A DNA stretch of 64,000 nucleotides from Streptantibioticus_C sp963761325. Lineage in GTDB: Bacteria > Actinomycetota > Actinomycetes > Streptomycetales > Streptomycetaceae. The DNA is taken from assembly GCA_963761325.1 (NCBI GenBank), contig CAVXGZ010000001.1, positions 1,302,001 through 1,366,000 on the forward strand. Reading direction: 5' to 3'. The notes under the pieces are model-generated. The model ran no database searches. It had not been told where the DNA came from and saw only the letters and a program-made list of their open reading frames with translations. Of this stretch, positions 54,015 through 62,414 are shown piece by piece (position 1 is the first letter of the stretch; each line of letters begins with the position of its first letter). The translations under genes and the position numbers were made by a program.

Positions 54015-54043
54015 CCGACCCGCTTCGTACCGCCCGGTAGGGT
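54015..54043 (+). promoter_or_regulatory. Likely promoter of the fourth lepB gene, leaderless
   Basis: CCGACC, 17-base spacer, TAGGGT (54038-54043), seven bases before the ATG. It implies the fourth gene can be expressed separately with almost no leader. Confidence 0.4.
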
Positions 54044-54050
54044 GCCGCCC

Positions 54051-54815
54051 ATGAGTGGCAGCGCGACGCAACGTACCGACGGCCACGGCCGCCTGGGCAA
54101 CATCCTGTCCGGGCTCGCCGTGGCCGTGGGCTGTGTGCTCTTCCTCGGCGGCTTCGCATGGGGAGCGATCACCTACCAGCCCTTCACCGTGCCAACCGAC
54201 TCGATGCAGCCCACCGTGAACCCCGGGGACCGGGTACTGGCGCAGCGCCTCGACGGCGCGGCGCCGCACCGTGGCGACATCGTGGTCTTCAGCGACCCCG
54301 TGTGGGGCGACGTCCCCCTGGTCAAGCGGGTCGTCGGCGTCGGCGGGGACAAGGTCACCTGCTGCGACAAGCAGGGCGACCTCATGGTGGACGGCAAGGC
54401 GATCACCGAGTCCTACCTCGACCAGCCCGGCCGCGCCTCCGCCACCGGCTTCTCGGTCAAGGTCCCGGCCGGCCGCATCTTCCTGCTCGGTGACAACCGG
54501 AACGTCTCCGAGGACTCCCGCTTCCACCTCACCGACTCCGACGGCACCGTGCCGGTCTCCGAGGTCAAGGCCCGCGTCGAGGCCACCGTCTGGCCGCTGA
54601 GCCGGCTGCGCGACATCTCCCCGCCCTCGTCGTTCAGCGCCCTTCCCGGCGGAACGTCGCCGCACGGCCCGCTCACCCTGATCACCTGGGCCGTCATCGC
54701 CGGCGTCGTCCTGATCTTCGGCGGGGCCGCCTACGGCCCGATCGCCGGCCTGTTCCGCCGCGGCCGTGGCCGGAACGCGATCCGGACGGAGCCGCTGAGC
54801 GAGCCGCGCGGGTGA
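54051..54815 (+). CDS. Type I signal peptidase 4 of 4
   Basis: 254 residues from ATG 54051 (a GTG nine bases earlier is possible). A membrane helix (LSGLAVAVGCVLFLGGFAWG), catalytic Ser51 in VPTDSMQPT, Lys92 in LVKRVVGVGGD, box LLGDNRNVSEDSRFH, and a C-terminal helix (LTLITWAVIAGVVLIFGGAAY). It is the most divergent of the four copies and is separated by 81 bases. Confidence 0.92.
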   Translation: MSGSATQRTDGHGRLGNILSGLAVAVGCVLFLGGFAWGAITYQPFTVPTDSMQPTVNPGDRVLAQRLDGAAPHRGDIVVFSDPVWGDVPLVKRVVGVGGDKVTCCDKQGDLMVDGKAITESYLDQPGRASATGFSVKVPAGRIFLLGDNRNVSEDSRFHLTDSDGTVPVSEVKARVEATVWPLSRLRDISPPSSFSALPGGTSPHGPLTLITWAVIAGVVLIFGGAAYGPIAGLFRRGRGRNAIRTEPLSEPRG

Positions 54816-54893
54816 CCACGGGGCGGGCCCCGTGGCGCCGCCGGTCCGTGGCCGAACGGCACGCGGTGACGCGAACACCTCGGTGATGGGGTG

Positions 54894-55280
54894 ATGCGGT
54901 CCGCCGGGACGACGGGGCGGACGGGGCCGCGGGCGAGATCGGAATCACGTTCGCGGGTTCCGCGCTCCGTCCGATGGGAACGTTCGTACGCATCCGACGA
55001 TCCCGGATCGCCGCGCGGCGGGGACGAGCGGTGCTTCTCGGGGCATACCGACGCCACCCGGGTGGACACCGGCGTCCATGCGGTGCGGGGCCGGCGCAGC
55101 GTGCTAGTACTGCGCAGGCGGACCTGCCGGGAACTGACGGTCGCGCGTGAGACGGTATATCCGACCGGATTCGCCGGGCCGCTGCGTAGGCTGCTCGATG
55201 AGGGGCGCCGCGACCGCCGCTGGTGCCCGACGACTGGGAACGCTGTGAACGACGACCGCCGCGAGGGAACGAAACGCTGA
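54894..55280 (+). CDS. Hypothetical protein, weakly supported
   Basis: 128 residues, Arg-rich (RSVRWERSYASDDPGS..., RRSVLVLRRRTCRELTVARE). Third-position GC is lower than in its neighbours, and no family is recognised; the N-terminus resembles random GC-rich translation. The region between the fourth lepB and the DUF2469 gene (478 bases) contains no better ORF. I recall that S. coelicolor has a NUDIX gene here, but no NUDIX box is visible. Confidence 0.3.
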   Translation: MRSAGTTGRTGPRARSESRSRVPRSVRWERSYASDDPGSPRGGDERCFSGHTDATRVDTGVHAVRGRRSVLVLRRRTCRELTVARETVYPTGFAGPLRRLLDEGRRDRRWCPTTGNAVNDDRREGTKR

Positions 55281-55293
55281 AGGGGAACATGCC

Positions 55294-55620
55294 ATGAGCG
55301 CCGAAGACCTCGAAAAGTACGAGACCGAGATGGAGCTCAAGCTCTACCGGGAGTACCGCGATGTCGTCGGTCTCTTCAAATACGTGATCGAGACCGAGCG
55401 GCGTTTCTACCTCACCAACGACTACGAGATGCAGGTGCACTCGGTCCAGGGCGAGGTGTTCTTCGAGGTGTCGATGGCCGATGCCTGGGTGTGGGACATG
55501 TACCGGCCGGCCCGCTTCGTCAAGCAGGTCCGCGTGCTGACGTTCAAGGACGTCAACATCGAGGAGCTGAACAAGAGCGACCTCGACCTGTCCTCGGGCG
55601 ACGCGGGATTCAACGGGTAG
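55294..55620 (+). CDS. DUF2469 protein
   Basis: 108 residues, MSAEDLEKYETEMELKLYREYRDVVGLFKYVIETERRFYLTNDYEMQVHS...VKQVRVLTFKDVNIEELNKSDL. This compact acidic family is nearly invariant in actinobacteria and sits next to yraN. Function unknown. Leader has GAAGGGGAAC before the ATG. Confidence 0.93.
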   Translation: MSAEDLEKYETEMELKLYREYRDVVGLFKYVIETERRFYLTNDYEMQVHSVQGEVFFEVSMADAWVWDMYRPARFVKQVRVLTFKDVNIEELNKSDLDLSSGDAGFNG

Positions 55621-55887
55621 CGGTCGCCGCGGACGGTCGACCCGGGTGGGCAGGGGGCAACCGCGCAGCTGAGGGCCGGGCGATCCGGAACGCCGGGGCC
55701 ATCGGGCCACGCGTTCCGGCACCGGTGCGACAGGTCTCGCAGCGGCTGCGAGCCTGACCGGGCGGTCGATCAAATTCACCGGAACGAGTGGCGGAGTTTT
55801 CCACAATCGGCCGGTAATCCACCGATTCGGACCATGATCATCTTTGCCTCTCCGTGGCCGCCACAGTCGGTCCCGGAGGTGGTCCAC

Positions 55888-56247
55888 ATGAACGCGAAAA
55901 CGGCACTCGGCCGCTACGGGGAGGACCTGGCCGCTCGACGGCTCACCGCGAGCGGGTTCGTCGTCCTGGCCCGAAACTGGCGACGGCGCGACGGCGAGGT
56001 CGACATCGTCGCGGCCGACGGCCCGGCGCTGGTGATCTGCGAGGTGAAGACCCGCAGAGCCGGCCGCTACGAGCATCCGATGGCCGCCGTGACGCCCCGC
56101 AAGGCCGCGCGGCTCAGACACCTCGCGGAGTGCTGGCTGGCCGAGCACGACGGCATCCCGCCCGGCGGCGTCCGCATCGACCTCGTCGGCGTCACGCTGC
56201 CGAGCCGGGGCGCCGCACGGGTGGAACACGTGCGGGGGGTGGCGTGA
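55888..56247 (+). CDS. YraN/UPF0102 endonuclease-like protein
   Basis: 119 residues from ATG 55888 with GGAGGTGG six bases upstream. ARRLTASGFVVLARNWRRRDGEVDIVAADGPALVICEVKTR holds the E/D...ExK restriction-endonuclease-like motif (GEVDIV, EVKTR). Predicted nuclease of unknown substrate, co-encoded with comM and dprA; its TGA overlaps the comM ATG. Confidence 0.92.
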   Translation: MNAKTALGRYGEDLAARRLTASGFVVLARNWRRRDGEVDIVAADGPALVICEVKTRRAGRYEHPMAAVTPRKAARLRHLAECWLAEHDGIPPGGVRIDLVGVTLPSRGAARVEHVRGVA

Positions 56248-57854
56248 TGGGATTCGCCCGCACCTGCTCCGTCGCCCTGGTCGGCACCGAGGGCGTGGTC
56301 GTCGAGGTCCAGGCCGACCTGGAGCCCGGCGTGGCCGCGTTCACCCTCGTCGGCCTGCCGGACAAGAGCCTGTCGGAGAGCCGCGACCGGGTCAGGGCCG
56401 CCATCGTCAACAGCGGCGAGTCCTGGCCGCAGAAGAAGCTCACCGTGGGCCTCAGCCCCGCCGCGGTCCCGAAGTCCGGCAGCGGCTACGACCTGGCTGT
56501 CGCCTGCGCCGTCCTCGCCGCCACCGAGCGGATCGCCCCGTCCTCGATCACCGATCTGATGATGATCGGCGAACTGGGCCTGGACGGCCGCGTCCGCCCG
56601 GTGCGGGGCGTGCTGCCCGCCGTGCTCGCCGCCGCCGACGCCGGATACCGCCAGGTCGTGGTGGCCGAGCGCACCGCCGCCGAGGCCGCCCTGGTGCCCG
56701 GTGTCTCGGTGCTCGGGGTCCGCAGCCTGCGGCAGCTGATCGCGGTCCTCAACGACGAGCCGGTGCCCGACGAACCGCCGAACGACGCTGAGCGGCCCGA
56801 CCCGCTCGGCGCCGGGCTCGCCCCGCTCGGCGGTGGCCTCGGCATCGGACTTCCGCACGGCGCCGAGCCGGACATGGCGGACGTCGCGGGACAGCCGCTG
56901 GCCCGCAAGGCCCTGGAGGTCGCCGCTGCGGGCGGCCACCACCTCTACCTGTCCGGCCCGCCGGGGGCCGGCAAGACCATGCTCGCCGAGCGCCTGCCCG
57001 GCCTGCTGCCGCCGCTGTCCCCGTCCGAGGCGCTGGAGGTCACCGCGGTCCACTCGGTCGCCGGTGTCCTGCCGCCCGGCAAGCCGCTGATCGACACCGC
57101 GCCCTACTGCGCCCCGCACCACTCGGCCACGATGCCGTCGATCATCGGCGGCGGTTCCGGGCTGCCCCGGCCGGGAGCGATCTCGCTGGCCCATCGGGGC
57201 GTCCTGTTCATGGACGAGGCCCCGGAATTCAGCACCCAGGTGCTGGAAGCCCTGCGCCAACCGCTGGAGTCCGGTCACATCGTGATCGCCCGGGCGTCCG
57301 GCGTCATGCGGCTGCCCGCCAGGTTCCTGCTGGTCTTCGCGGCCAACCCGTGCCCGTGCGGCCGGGCCGGGTCGATCGGCGGGGGCTGCTGCTGTTCGCC
57401 GGCCGCCGTGCGGCGCTACCAGGCCCGGCTGTCCGGCCCGCTGCTCGACCGGGTGGACCTGCGGGTCACGGTGGACGCCGTCACCCGCGCGGAGCTGATC
57501 GGCCAGGACCACGGGGGCGAGAGCAGCGCCGAGGTCGCCGCCCGGGTCCGCGCCGCCCGTCAACGTGCCGCCGCCCGCTACCAGGGGCTGCCCTGGGCCA
57601 CCAACAGCGAGGTCCCCGGCCACGAGTTGCGCAGCCGCTGGCGGGCCGCCACCGGCGCCCTGCGCGATGTCGAACGCGAGATGGAGCGCGGCCTGCTCAC
57701 CGCCCGCGGCCTCGACCGGGTCCTGCGCGTCGCATGGACCGTGGCCGACCTCGCGGGCCACGACCGGCCCGACCTCGACGACGTCGGCCACGCCCTCCAA
57801 CTGCGCACCGGCGTCTTCCGGGGCGTCCCCGTCGGGACGGGGAGCCGCTCGTGA
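56247..57854 (+). CDS. comM: Mg-chelatase-like AAA+ ATPase ComM/YifB
   Basis: 535 residues. An N-terminal Lon-like S5 fold (VEVQADLEPGVAAFTLVGLPDKSLSESRDRVRAAI, VGLSPAAVPKSGSGYDLAVA), Walker A GPPGAGKT (Lys243), Walker B GVLFMDEAPEF, and a C-terminal lid with NPCPCG...CCCSP (Cys-rich). ComM is a helicase needed for natural transformation branch migration in other bacteria. GTGA overlap with dprA. Confidence 0.94.
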   Translation: MGFARTCSVALVGTEGVVVEVQADLEPGVAAFTLVGLPDKSLSESRDRVRAAIVNSGESWPQKKLTVGLSPAAVPKSGSGYDLAVACAVLAATERIAPSSITDLMMIGELGLDGRVRPVRGVLPAVLAAADAGYRQVVVAERTAAEAALVPGVSVLGVRSLRQLIAVLNDEPVPDEPPNDAERPDPLGAGLAPLGGGLGIGLPHGAEPDMADVAGQPLARKALEVAAAGGHHLYLSGPPGAGKTMLAERLPGLLPPLSPSEALEVTAVHSVAGVLPPGKPLIDTAPYCAPHHSATMPSIIGGGSGLPRPGAISLAHRGVLFMDEAPEFSTQVLEALRQPLESGHIVIARASGVMRLPARFLLVFAANPCPCGRAGSIGGGCCCSPAAVRRYQARLSGPLLDRVDLRVTVDAVTRAELIGQDHGGESSAEVAARVRAARQRAAARYQGLPWATNSEVPGHELRSRWRAATGALRDVEREMERGLLTARGLDRVLRVAWTVADLAGHDRPDLDDVGHALQLRTGVFRGVPVGTGSRS

Positions 57855-59005
57855 TCTCCGACGCGCGGCGGGCCCGCGCCGCCCTCACCAGGATCGCCGA
57901 GCCGGGCGACGAGGCGGTCGGCCGCTGGCTGCTCCGCTACGGCCCCGTCGAGACCGTCGCCATGATCACCGGGGATCGTCCGCTGCCGGGCGTCGGGGAC
58001 CGCCGCGCCGAGGGGTACCGGGTCCGTCGCGACCGCGCCGACCCCGACGCGGACCTGGCCGCCGTCGCCGCGACCGGCGGCCGGTTCGTGTGTCCGGAGG
58101 ACACCGACTGGCCCACCCAACTCGACGACCTCGGGGAGCGGCGCCCCTTCGGGCTGTGGGTGCGCGGCTGCCCCTCGCTGCGGATGTGGTCGCTGCGCTC
58201 GGTCGCCCTGGTCGGCGCCCGGGCGTGCAGCGCCTACGGCAGCCACGTCGCCGCCATGCTCGCTGCCGACCTGGCCGAGGCCGGCTGGACGGTGGTCTCC
58301 GGCGGTGCGTACGGGGTGGACGGCGCCGCGCACCGCGGAGCGCTGGCCGCGGGCGGCCCGACGTCGGCCGTGCTGGCCTGCGGGGCGGACGTCCCCTACC
58401 CGCCGGGCCACGCGGAGTTGATCCGGCGCATCGCCCGACAGGGTCTGGTCATCGCCGAGTTGCCGCCCGGCGACCACCCCACCCGCAGTCGCTTCGTGCT
58501 CCGCAACCGGGTCATCGCCGCTCTCACCCGGGGCACGGTGGTCGTGGAGGCGCAACTGCGCAGCGGCTCCCTCGTCACGGCCCGCTGGGCAAGGGAGCTG
58601 GGCCGCATCACGATGGGCGTCCCGGGCTCGGTGACCTCGGGACTCTCCTCCGGCGTGCACGAACTCCTGCGCGGCGAGGCCCAGTTGGTCACCCGCGCCG
58701 CCGACGTGATCGAACTGACCGGTGCGGTCGGCGCCGACCTGGCACCCGAACGCCGGCGCCCCGTACTCCCGCGCGACCTGCTCGGCCCGTCCGCCGCCGC
58801 CGTCCTCGACGCCCTCCCGGGCCGCGGCGGCGCGGACGCCCACCGCATCGCCCAGGACGCCGGACGCGGTCTGGACGAAACGGCCGAAAAGCTGCACGAA
58901 CTCCACGCCCTCGGCTTCGTCGAACGCGAAGGTTCACGCTGGCGGCTGGCCCCTGCCGGACGGCCCGACGTCACCACCACGAGTTCCCCGCCACCGGACT
59001 GGTGA
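57851..59005 (+). CDS. dprA: DNA processing protein DprA
   Basis: 384 residues. Rossmann core: LRSVALVGARACSAYGSHVAAMLAADLAEAGWTVVSGGAYGVDGAAHRGAL, ELPPGDHPTRSRFVLRNRVIAALTRGTVVVEAQLRSGSLVTARWARELGR, VPGSVTSGLSSGVHELLRGEAQLV. The C-terminus has a winged-helix-like DprA domain (AHRIAQDAGRGLDETAEKLHELHALGFVEREG). It loads RecA on single-stranded DNA. Last gene of the yraN-comM-dprA operon. Confidence 0.94.
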   Translation: MISDARRARAALTRIAEPGDEAVGRWLLRYGPVETVAMITGDRPLPGVGDRRAEGYRVRRDRADPDADLAAVAATGGRFVCPEDTDWPTQLDDLGERRPFGLWVRGCPSLRMWSLRSVALVGARACSAYGSHVAAMLAADLAEAGWTVVSGGAYGVDGAAHRGALAAGGPTSAVLACGADVPYPPGHAELIRRIARQGLVIAELPPGDHPTRSRFVLRNRVIAALTRGTVVVEAQLRSGSLVTARWARELGRITMGVPGSVTSGLSSGVHELLRGEAQLVTRAADVIELTGAVGADLAPERRRPVLPRDLLGPSAAAVLDALPGRGGADAHRIAQDAGRGLDETAEKLHELHALGFVEREGSRWRLAPAGRPDVTTTSSPPPDW

Positions 59006-59585
59006 CCCTGTCAGCACACCTTCAGGTGACAAGCCGGTCCTTGACCTGGGCCGATTCGATGGCGAAGTTAGGGGAATGGCCGCAGAACGCTTTAATGCGC
59101 AACAGCCACGGACACGATCGGACGAACTCGGCCCCGCCCGATCGCGCCGACGCCGGAACGTATCTGCGGAACACTCACCCAATCGTCGTAGCACTGAGCA
59201 ATCACACGATCACGCTACGCTCGCAAAGAGACTCACTCCAACGTCCGAAACGCGACAACGCAGGACCGACCTCACGCCCCCGACCGCCCCGATTCCGTTC
59301 CGACAGGTGGCGTGTTCCGACCCCCGACCCCGGTATCTCCGATAGGGACCACCGTTCCGATCCGATAAAAGTCCGACCATCCGGACCCGGCCGACCACCC
59401 CTCAGTTCCCGGTCAGCGGGTCCCGCGACCGGACCCAGACCCCGACTCCGATCTCGACCCGGGCCCCGCCCGACAACCGCAAGCCCCGCACCGCCGCCCC
59501 CGGCAGCGCTCCACCCGCTCCACCTTTCAGCCCTCCACCTCACCCGGCCTCAACACCGCCACGGCAGAACGGCTCAAGGCGACGC
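59006..59585. other. Long intergenic region upstream of whiG
   Basis: 580 bases with no coding-biased ORF. The left half is less GC-rich (GGCGAAGTTAGGGGAATGG, GCGCAACAGCCACGG). From about 59240 to 59460 the pentamer TCCGA recurs roughly eight times, with CCGACC. GATAAAAG near 59365 is a possible -10 region for whiG. No clear terminator for dprA. Confidence 0.45.
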
Positions 59586-60470
59586 ATGCCCCAGCACACC
59601 TCCGGGCCAGACCGCGCGAGCGCGGAGACCGGCGAGCGCGCGAGCCCCCCGCGGGCCCGGACCGCGACGCCCGTCGCCCAGGACGCCCCGGCCACCACCC
59701 ACGCCCCCAGCGCCCTCGACGACCTCTGGCGCTCCTACAAGGCCACCGGGGAACCACGACTGCGCGAGCAGCTGATCCTGCACTACTCGCCCCTGGTCAA
59801 ATACGTCGCCGGCCGGGTCAGCGTGGGTCTGCCGCCCAACGTCGAGCAGGCGGACTTCGTCTCCTCCGGCGTGTTCGGGCTGATCGACGCCATCGAGAAG
59901 TTCGAGCCCGAGCGGTCCATCAAGTTCGAGACCTACGCGATCACCCGTATCCGCGGGGCGATGATCGACGAACTGCGCGCGCTGGACTGGATTCCCCGCT
60001 CCGTCCGCCAGAAGGCCAGAGCGGTGGAGCGCGCGTACGCCACGCTGGAGGCGCGGCTGCACCGCACTCCGTCCGAGAGCGAGGTCGCCGCCGAAATGGA
60101 CATCGGCGTGGAAGACCTGCACACCATTTTCGGCCAACTCTCCCTCGCCAACGTCGTGGCGCTGGAGGAACTGCTGCACGTCGGCACCGAGGGCGGCGAC
60201 CGGCTCAGCCTGGTGGACACCCTGGAGGACCGGGCCGCCGACAACCCCGTCGAGGTGGCCGAGGACCGGGAACTGCGCCGGCTGCTGGCCCGGGCGGTGA
60301 ACACCCTTCCGGAACGCGAGAAGACCGTGGTGACGCTCTACTACTACGAAGGGCTCACCCTCGCCGAGATCGGCCAGGTGCTCGGCGTGACCGAGAGCCG
60401 GGTCAGTCAGATCCACACCAAATCCGTTCTCCAACTCCGAGCGAAACTCGCCGATGTGGGACGCGGCTGA
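59586..60470 (+). CDS. whiG: RNA polymerase sigma factor WhiG
   Basis: 294 residues. After ~40 disordered residues come region 2 (LREQLILHYSPLVKYVAGRVSVGLPPNVEQADFVSSGVFGLIDAIEKFEP, GAMIDELRALDWIPRSVR), region 3 (RTPSESEVAAEMDIGVEDL), and region 4 (LPEREKTVVTLYYYEGLTLAEIGQVLGVTESRVSQIHTKSVLQLRAKL). It is a FliA-type sigma that starts sporulation of aerial hyphae in Streptomyces. No anti-sigma gene is adjacent. Confidence 0.95.
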   Translation: MPQHTSGPDRASAETGERASPPRARTATPVAQDAPATTHAPSALDDLWRSYKATGEPRLREQLILHYSPLVKYVAGRVSVGLPPNVEQADFVSSGVFGLIDAIEKFEPERSIKFETYAITRIRGAMIDELRALDWIPRSVRQKARAVERAYATLEARLHRTPSESEVAAEMDIGVEDLHTIFGQLSLANVVALEELLHVGTEGGDRLSLVDTLEDRAADNPVEVAEDRELRRLLARAVNTLPEREKTVVTLYYYEGLTLAEIGQVLGVTESRVSQIHTKSVLQLRAKLADVGRG

Positions 60471-60504
60471 CTCCCGCTCGCACACTGGTCCGTACAGTGG
60501 AGAG

Positions 60505-61101
60505 GTGCCAAGGATTCGAGCGGCCTCGGTGGCCGAGCACCGGACCATGCAGCGCGGCGCCCTGCTGGACGCCGCCCGAGCCCTGCTCTCCGAGGGCGGC
60601 ACGGAAGCCCTGACCTTCCCCGCACTCGCCGAGCGCACCGGGCTGGCCCGCTCCTCGGTCTACGAGTACTTCCGGTCGCGCGCCGCCGTGGTCGAGGAAC
60701 TGTGCGCCGTCGACTTCCCCGTCTGGGCCGCCGAGGTCGAGGCCGCGATGACCGCCGCCGACACCGCCGAGGGCAAGATCGAGGCGTATGTCCGGCGGCA
60801 GCTCGCCCTGGTCGGCGACCGCCGCCACCGCGCCGTCGTGGCGATCTCGGCCGGCGAACTCGACGCCGGCGCGCGGGAGAAGATCCGCGCCGCCCACGGC
60901 GGACTGATCGCCATGGTCGTGGAGGCGCTCGCCGCCCTCGGGCACGACGAGCCCCGCCTCGCCGCGGTCCTGCTCCAGGGCGTCGTCGACGCGGCGGTCC
61001 GCCGCATCGAGCTCGGTGCCGCGGAGGACCCGGAGCGCGTCACCCGGGCCGCGGTCGCCATGGCGCTGCACGGCGTCGCCCCCGCCGCGCCGACCGCCTG
61101 A
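60505..61101 (+). CDS. TetR-family transcriptional regulator
   Basis: 198 residues from GTG 60505 (MPRIRAASVAEHRTMQRGALLDAARALLSEGG); the ribosome site GGAGAG is close to it. Helix-turn-helix at ~35-60 (LTFPALAERTGLARSSVYEYFRSRAAVVEELC). The C-terminal ligand domain has no known ligand. Its 3' end overlaps the opposing M23 peptidase gene by 62 bases. Target not evident. Confidence 0.9.
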   Translation: MPRIRAASVAEHRTMQRGALLDAARALLSEGGTEALTFPALAERTGLARSSVYEYFRSRAAVVEELCAVDFPVWAAEVEAAMTAADTAEGKIEAYVRRQLALVGDRRHRAVVAISAGELDAGAREKIRAAHGGLIAMVVEALAALGHDEPRLAAVLLQGVVDAAVRRIELGAAEDPERVTRAAVAMALHGVAPAAPTA

Positions 61102-62035
61102 CCCTGGGCCGCCTGATTCCGCGCCGTCGCACGATCGTCCCGCCTGCCAGCGCGGCCGTCCCGGCGGCCGCCGATGCCGACGCCGCGGCCACGTGGCCCA
61201 CGCCTCCGGCCGCGTTCGCGGGCTCTTCGCGGTCCGGCCCGTCCTGCTCGACCGCCCCGTCCGCACCCGCTCCGGGCGGACCGGCCCCGTACACCGGCAG
61301 CAGTCGGGAGGGGCCGAGACGCCGGGCGGAGGGCGGCAGGAGCGAGAGCGGGTCGAGGTAGTCCTTGCCGCGCAGCAGGCCCCAGTGCAGGCAGCCGCCA
61401 GGACAGTGGAAGGGGCCGGGCGTCACGGTGCCCACCGACTGGCCGGCGACCACCATGTCACCGGGTGCGACCGTCGGGCTCACCGGTTCGTAGGTGTAGC
61501 GCAGCGGGGGCGGGCCTCCCGATCCCGTCAGCTCGACGGAGACCACGCCACGGCCCGCGACCGTGCCGGCGAAGACCACCCGTCCCGACGCCACCGCCCG
61601 TACCCCGGCGCCCGCCGCGGCGGCCAGGTCGACGCCCCGGTGCCCGGCCGACCACGGGTGGGCGGGCGGCTCGAATCCCCTCAGCACCACTGGTGGTTGC
61701 CGGCCGCCGAGCGGTCCCGCCACCGGCCACACACGGTCCGCCTCCGGTGTCGCCTCGTCGGCCACCGCCCGCCCGATCTGTACCCACGCCAGCACGATCC
61801 CCAGTAACAGGGCCCCCGCCAGCCGGGAGACCTGCCGCACCCCCGGCTGCCATGCCGTCGCCCCGCGCAGGAGGCGAGCGGTCCGGGTCGCAGCACCCCG
61901 AGCCCGTGAGGCGAAGGCCCGAAGGAGTCCGCCTCCGAACGCGAGGACCCGTGCGGCGGCCCGACCCGCGGCTCGCACGGCGCCGCCGGCCATGCCTGCC
62001 TGGTGATTCCCGTCTACCGACTTCTTATCGATCAT
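61040..62035 (-). CDS. M23-family peptidase (LytM domain)
   Basis: 331 residues from ATG 62035 (MIDKKSVDGNHQ); a GTG at 62062 is possible. A membrane segment (LAGALLLGIVLAWVQIG) at ~65-85 precedes the M23 domain: HPWSAGHRGVDLAAAAGAGVRAVASGRVVFAG (HxG/D zinc ligands) and FHCPGGCLHWGLLRGKDYLDPL with the second ligand His in HWG. After ~215 the chain is disordered and basic. It probably hydrolyses peptidoglycan at the cell surface. Convergent overlap with the TetR gene. Confidence 0.9.
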   Translation of the reverse strand: MIDKKSVDGNHQAGMAGGAVRAAGRAAARVLAFGGGLLRAFASRARGAATRTARLLRGATAWQPGVRQVSRLAGALLLGIVLAWVQIGRAVADEATPEADRVWPVAGPLGGRQPPVVLRGFEPPAHPWSAGHRGVDLAAAAGAGVRAVASGRVVFAGTVAGRGVVSVELTGSGGPPPLRYTYEPVSPTVAPGDMVVAGQSVGTVTPGPFHCPGGCLHWGLLRGKDYLDPLSLLPPSARRLGPSRLLPVYGAGPPGAGADGAVEQDGPDREEPANAAGGVGHVAAASASAAAGTAALAGGTIVRRRGIRRPRVRRSARRGRRRAAPWRPRPG

Positions 62036-62085
62036 GACCTCATCGTCGTGCGAAACCCGCACTCCGGATGATCATGGTCGAATTC

Positions 62086-62112
62086 TGTGGACACCCGTCG
62101 CGTTGTGGACAA
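62086..62112. promoter_or_regulatory. Two DnaA-box-like sites
   Basis: TGTGGACAA at 62104-62112 is the reverse complement of TTGTCCACA, the DnaA box; TGTGGACAC at 62086-62094 differs at one base. The two lie 18 bases apart in the same orientation, between the M23 gene and rpsB. Binding is inferred. Confidence 0.5.
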
Positions 62113-62414
62113 CTCCCTCACACTTGCGGGTGAGAGGCCCACTGGGACGGGCTCCGACCTCCCAAACCTCTGTCGCTCGGGACCTCACGGGTCCCGTACA
62201 CTTTCTCTGGCGACCCGGGCCACCGGGTCGACTTCGCACGCCCCGCCTCCGTCGGTCTCCCGTTCGGGTCACCTCGTTCCGTACCGCACGGCGGCTGCGT
62301 CCCTCGGTCCTCGGAAGGCCGGCCCTCAAAAGCGCTTCCGCGGCACGACGCACCGGGCGTCAGGCGTGGCCGCCGGCCGGCGACCACGGAACCGAGTACC
62401 CAAGGAGTACGGCC
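62113..62414 (+). promoter_or_regulatory. rpsB leader and promoter region
   Basis: GGGACC-N5-GGTCCC (62179-62195) sits directly before TACACT (62197-62202), a good -10. That gives an untranslated leader of about 205 bases before the rpsB ribosome site AAGGAG (62402). Long leaders before rpsB often carry S2-dependent control; no specific motif was assigned. An ORF reading through the leader has no coding bias. Confidence 0.45.

Noticed and set aside
59202..59543. Minus-strand ORF in the whiG upstream region
   Set aside because: Composition is non-coding and it has no recognisable domain or ribosome site.
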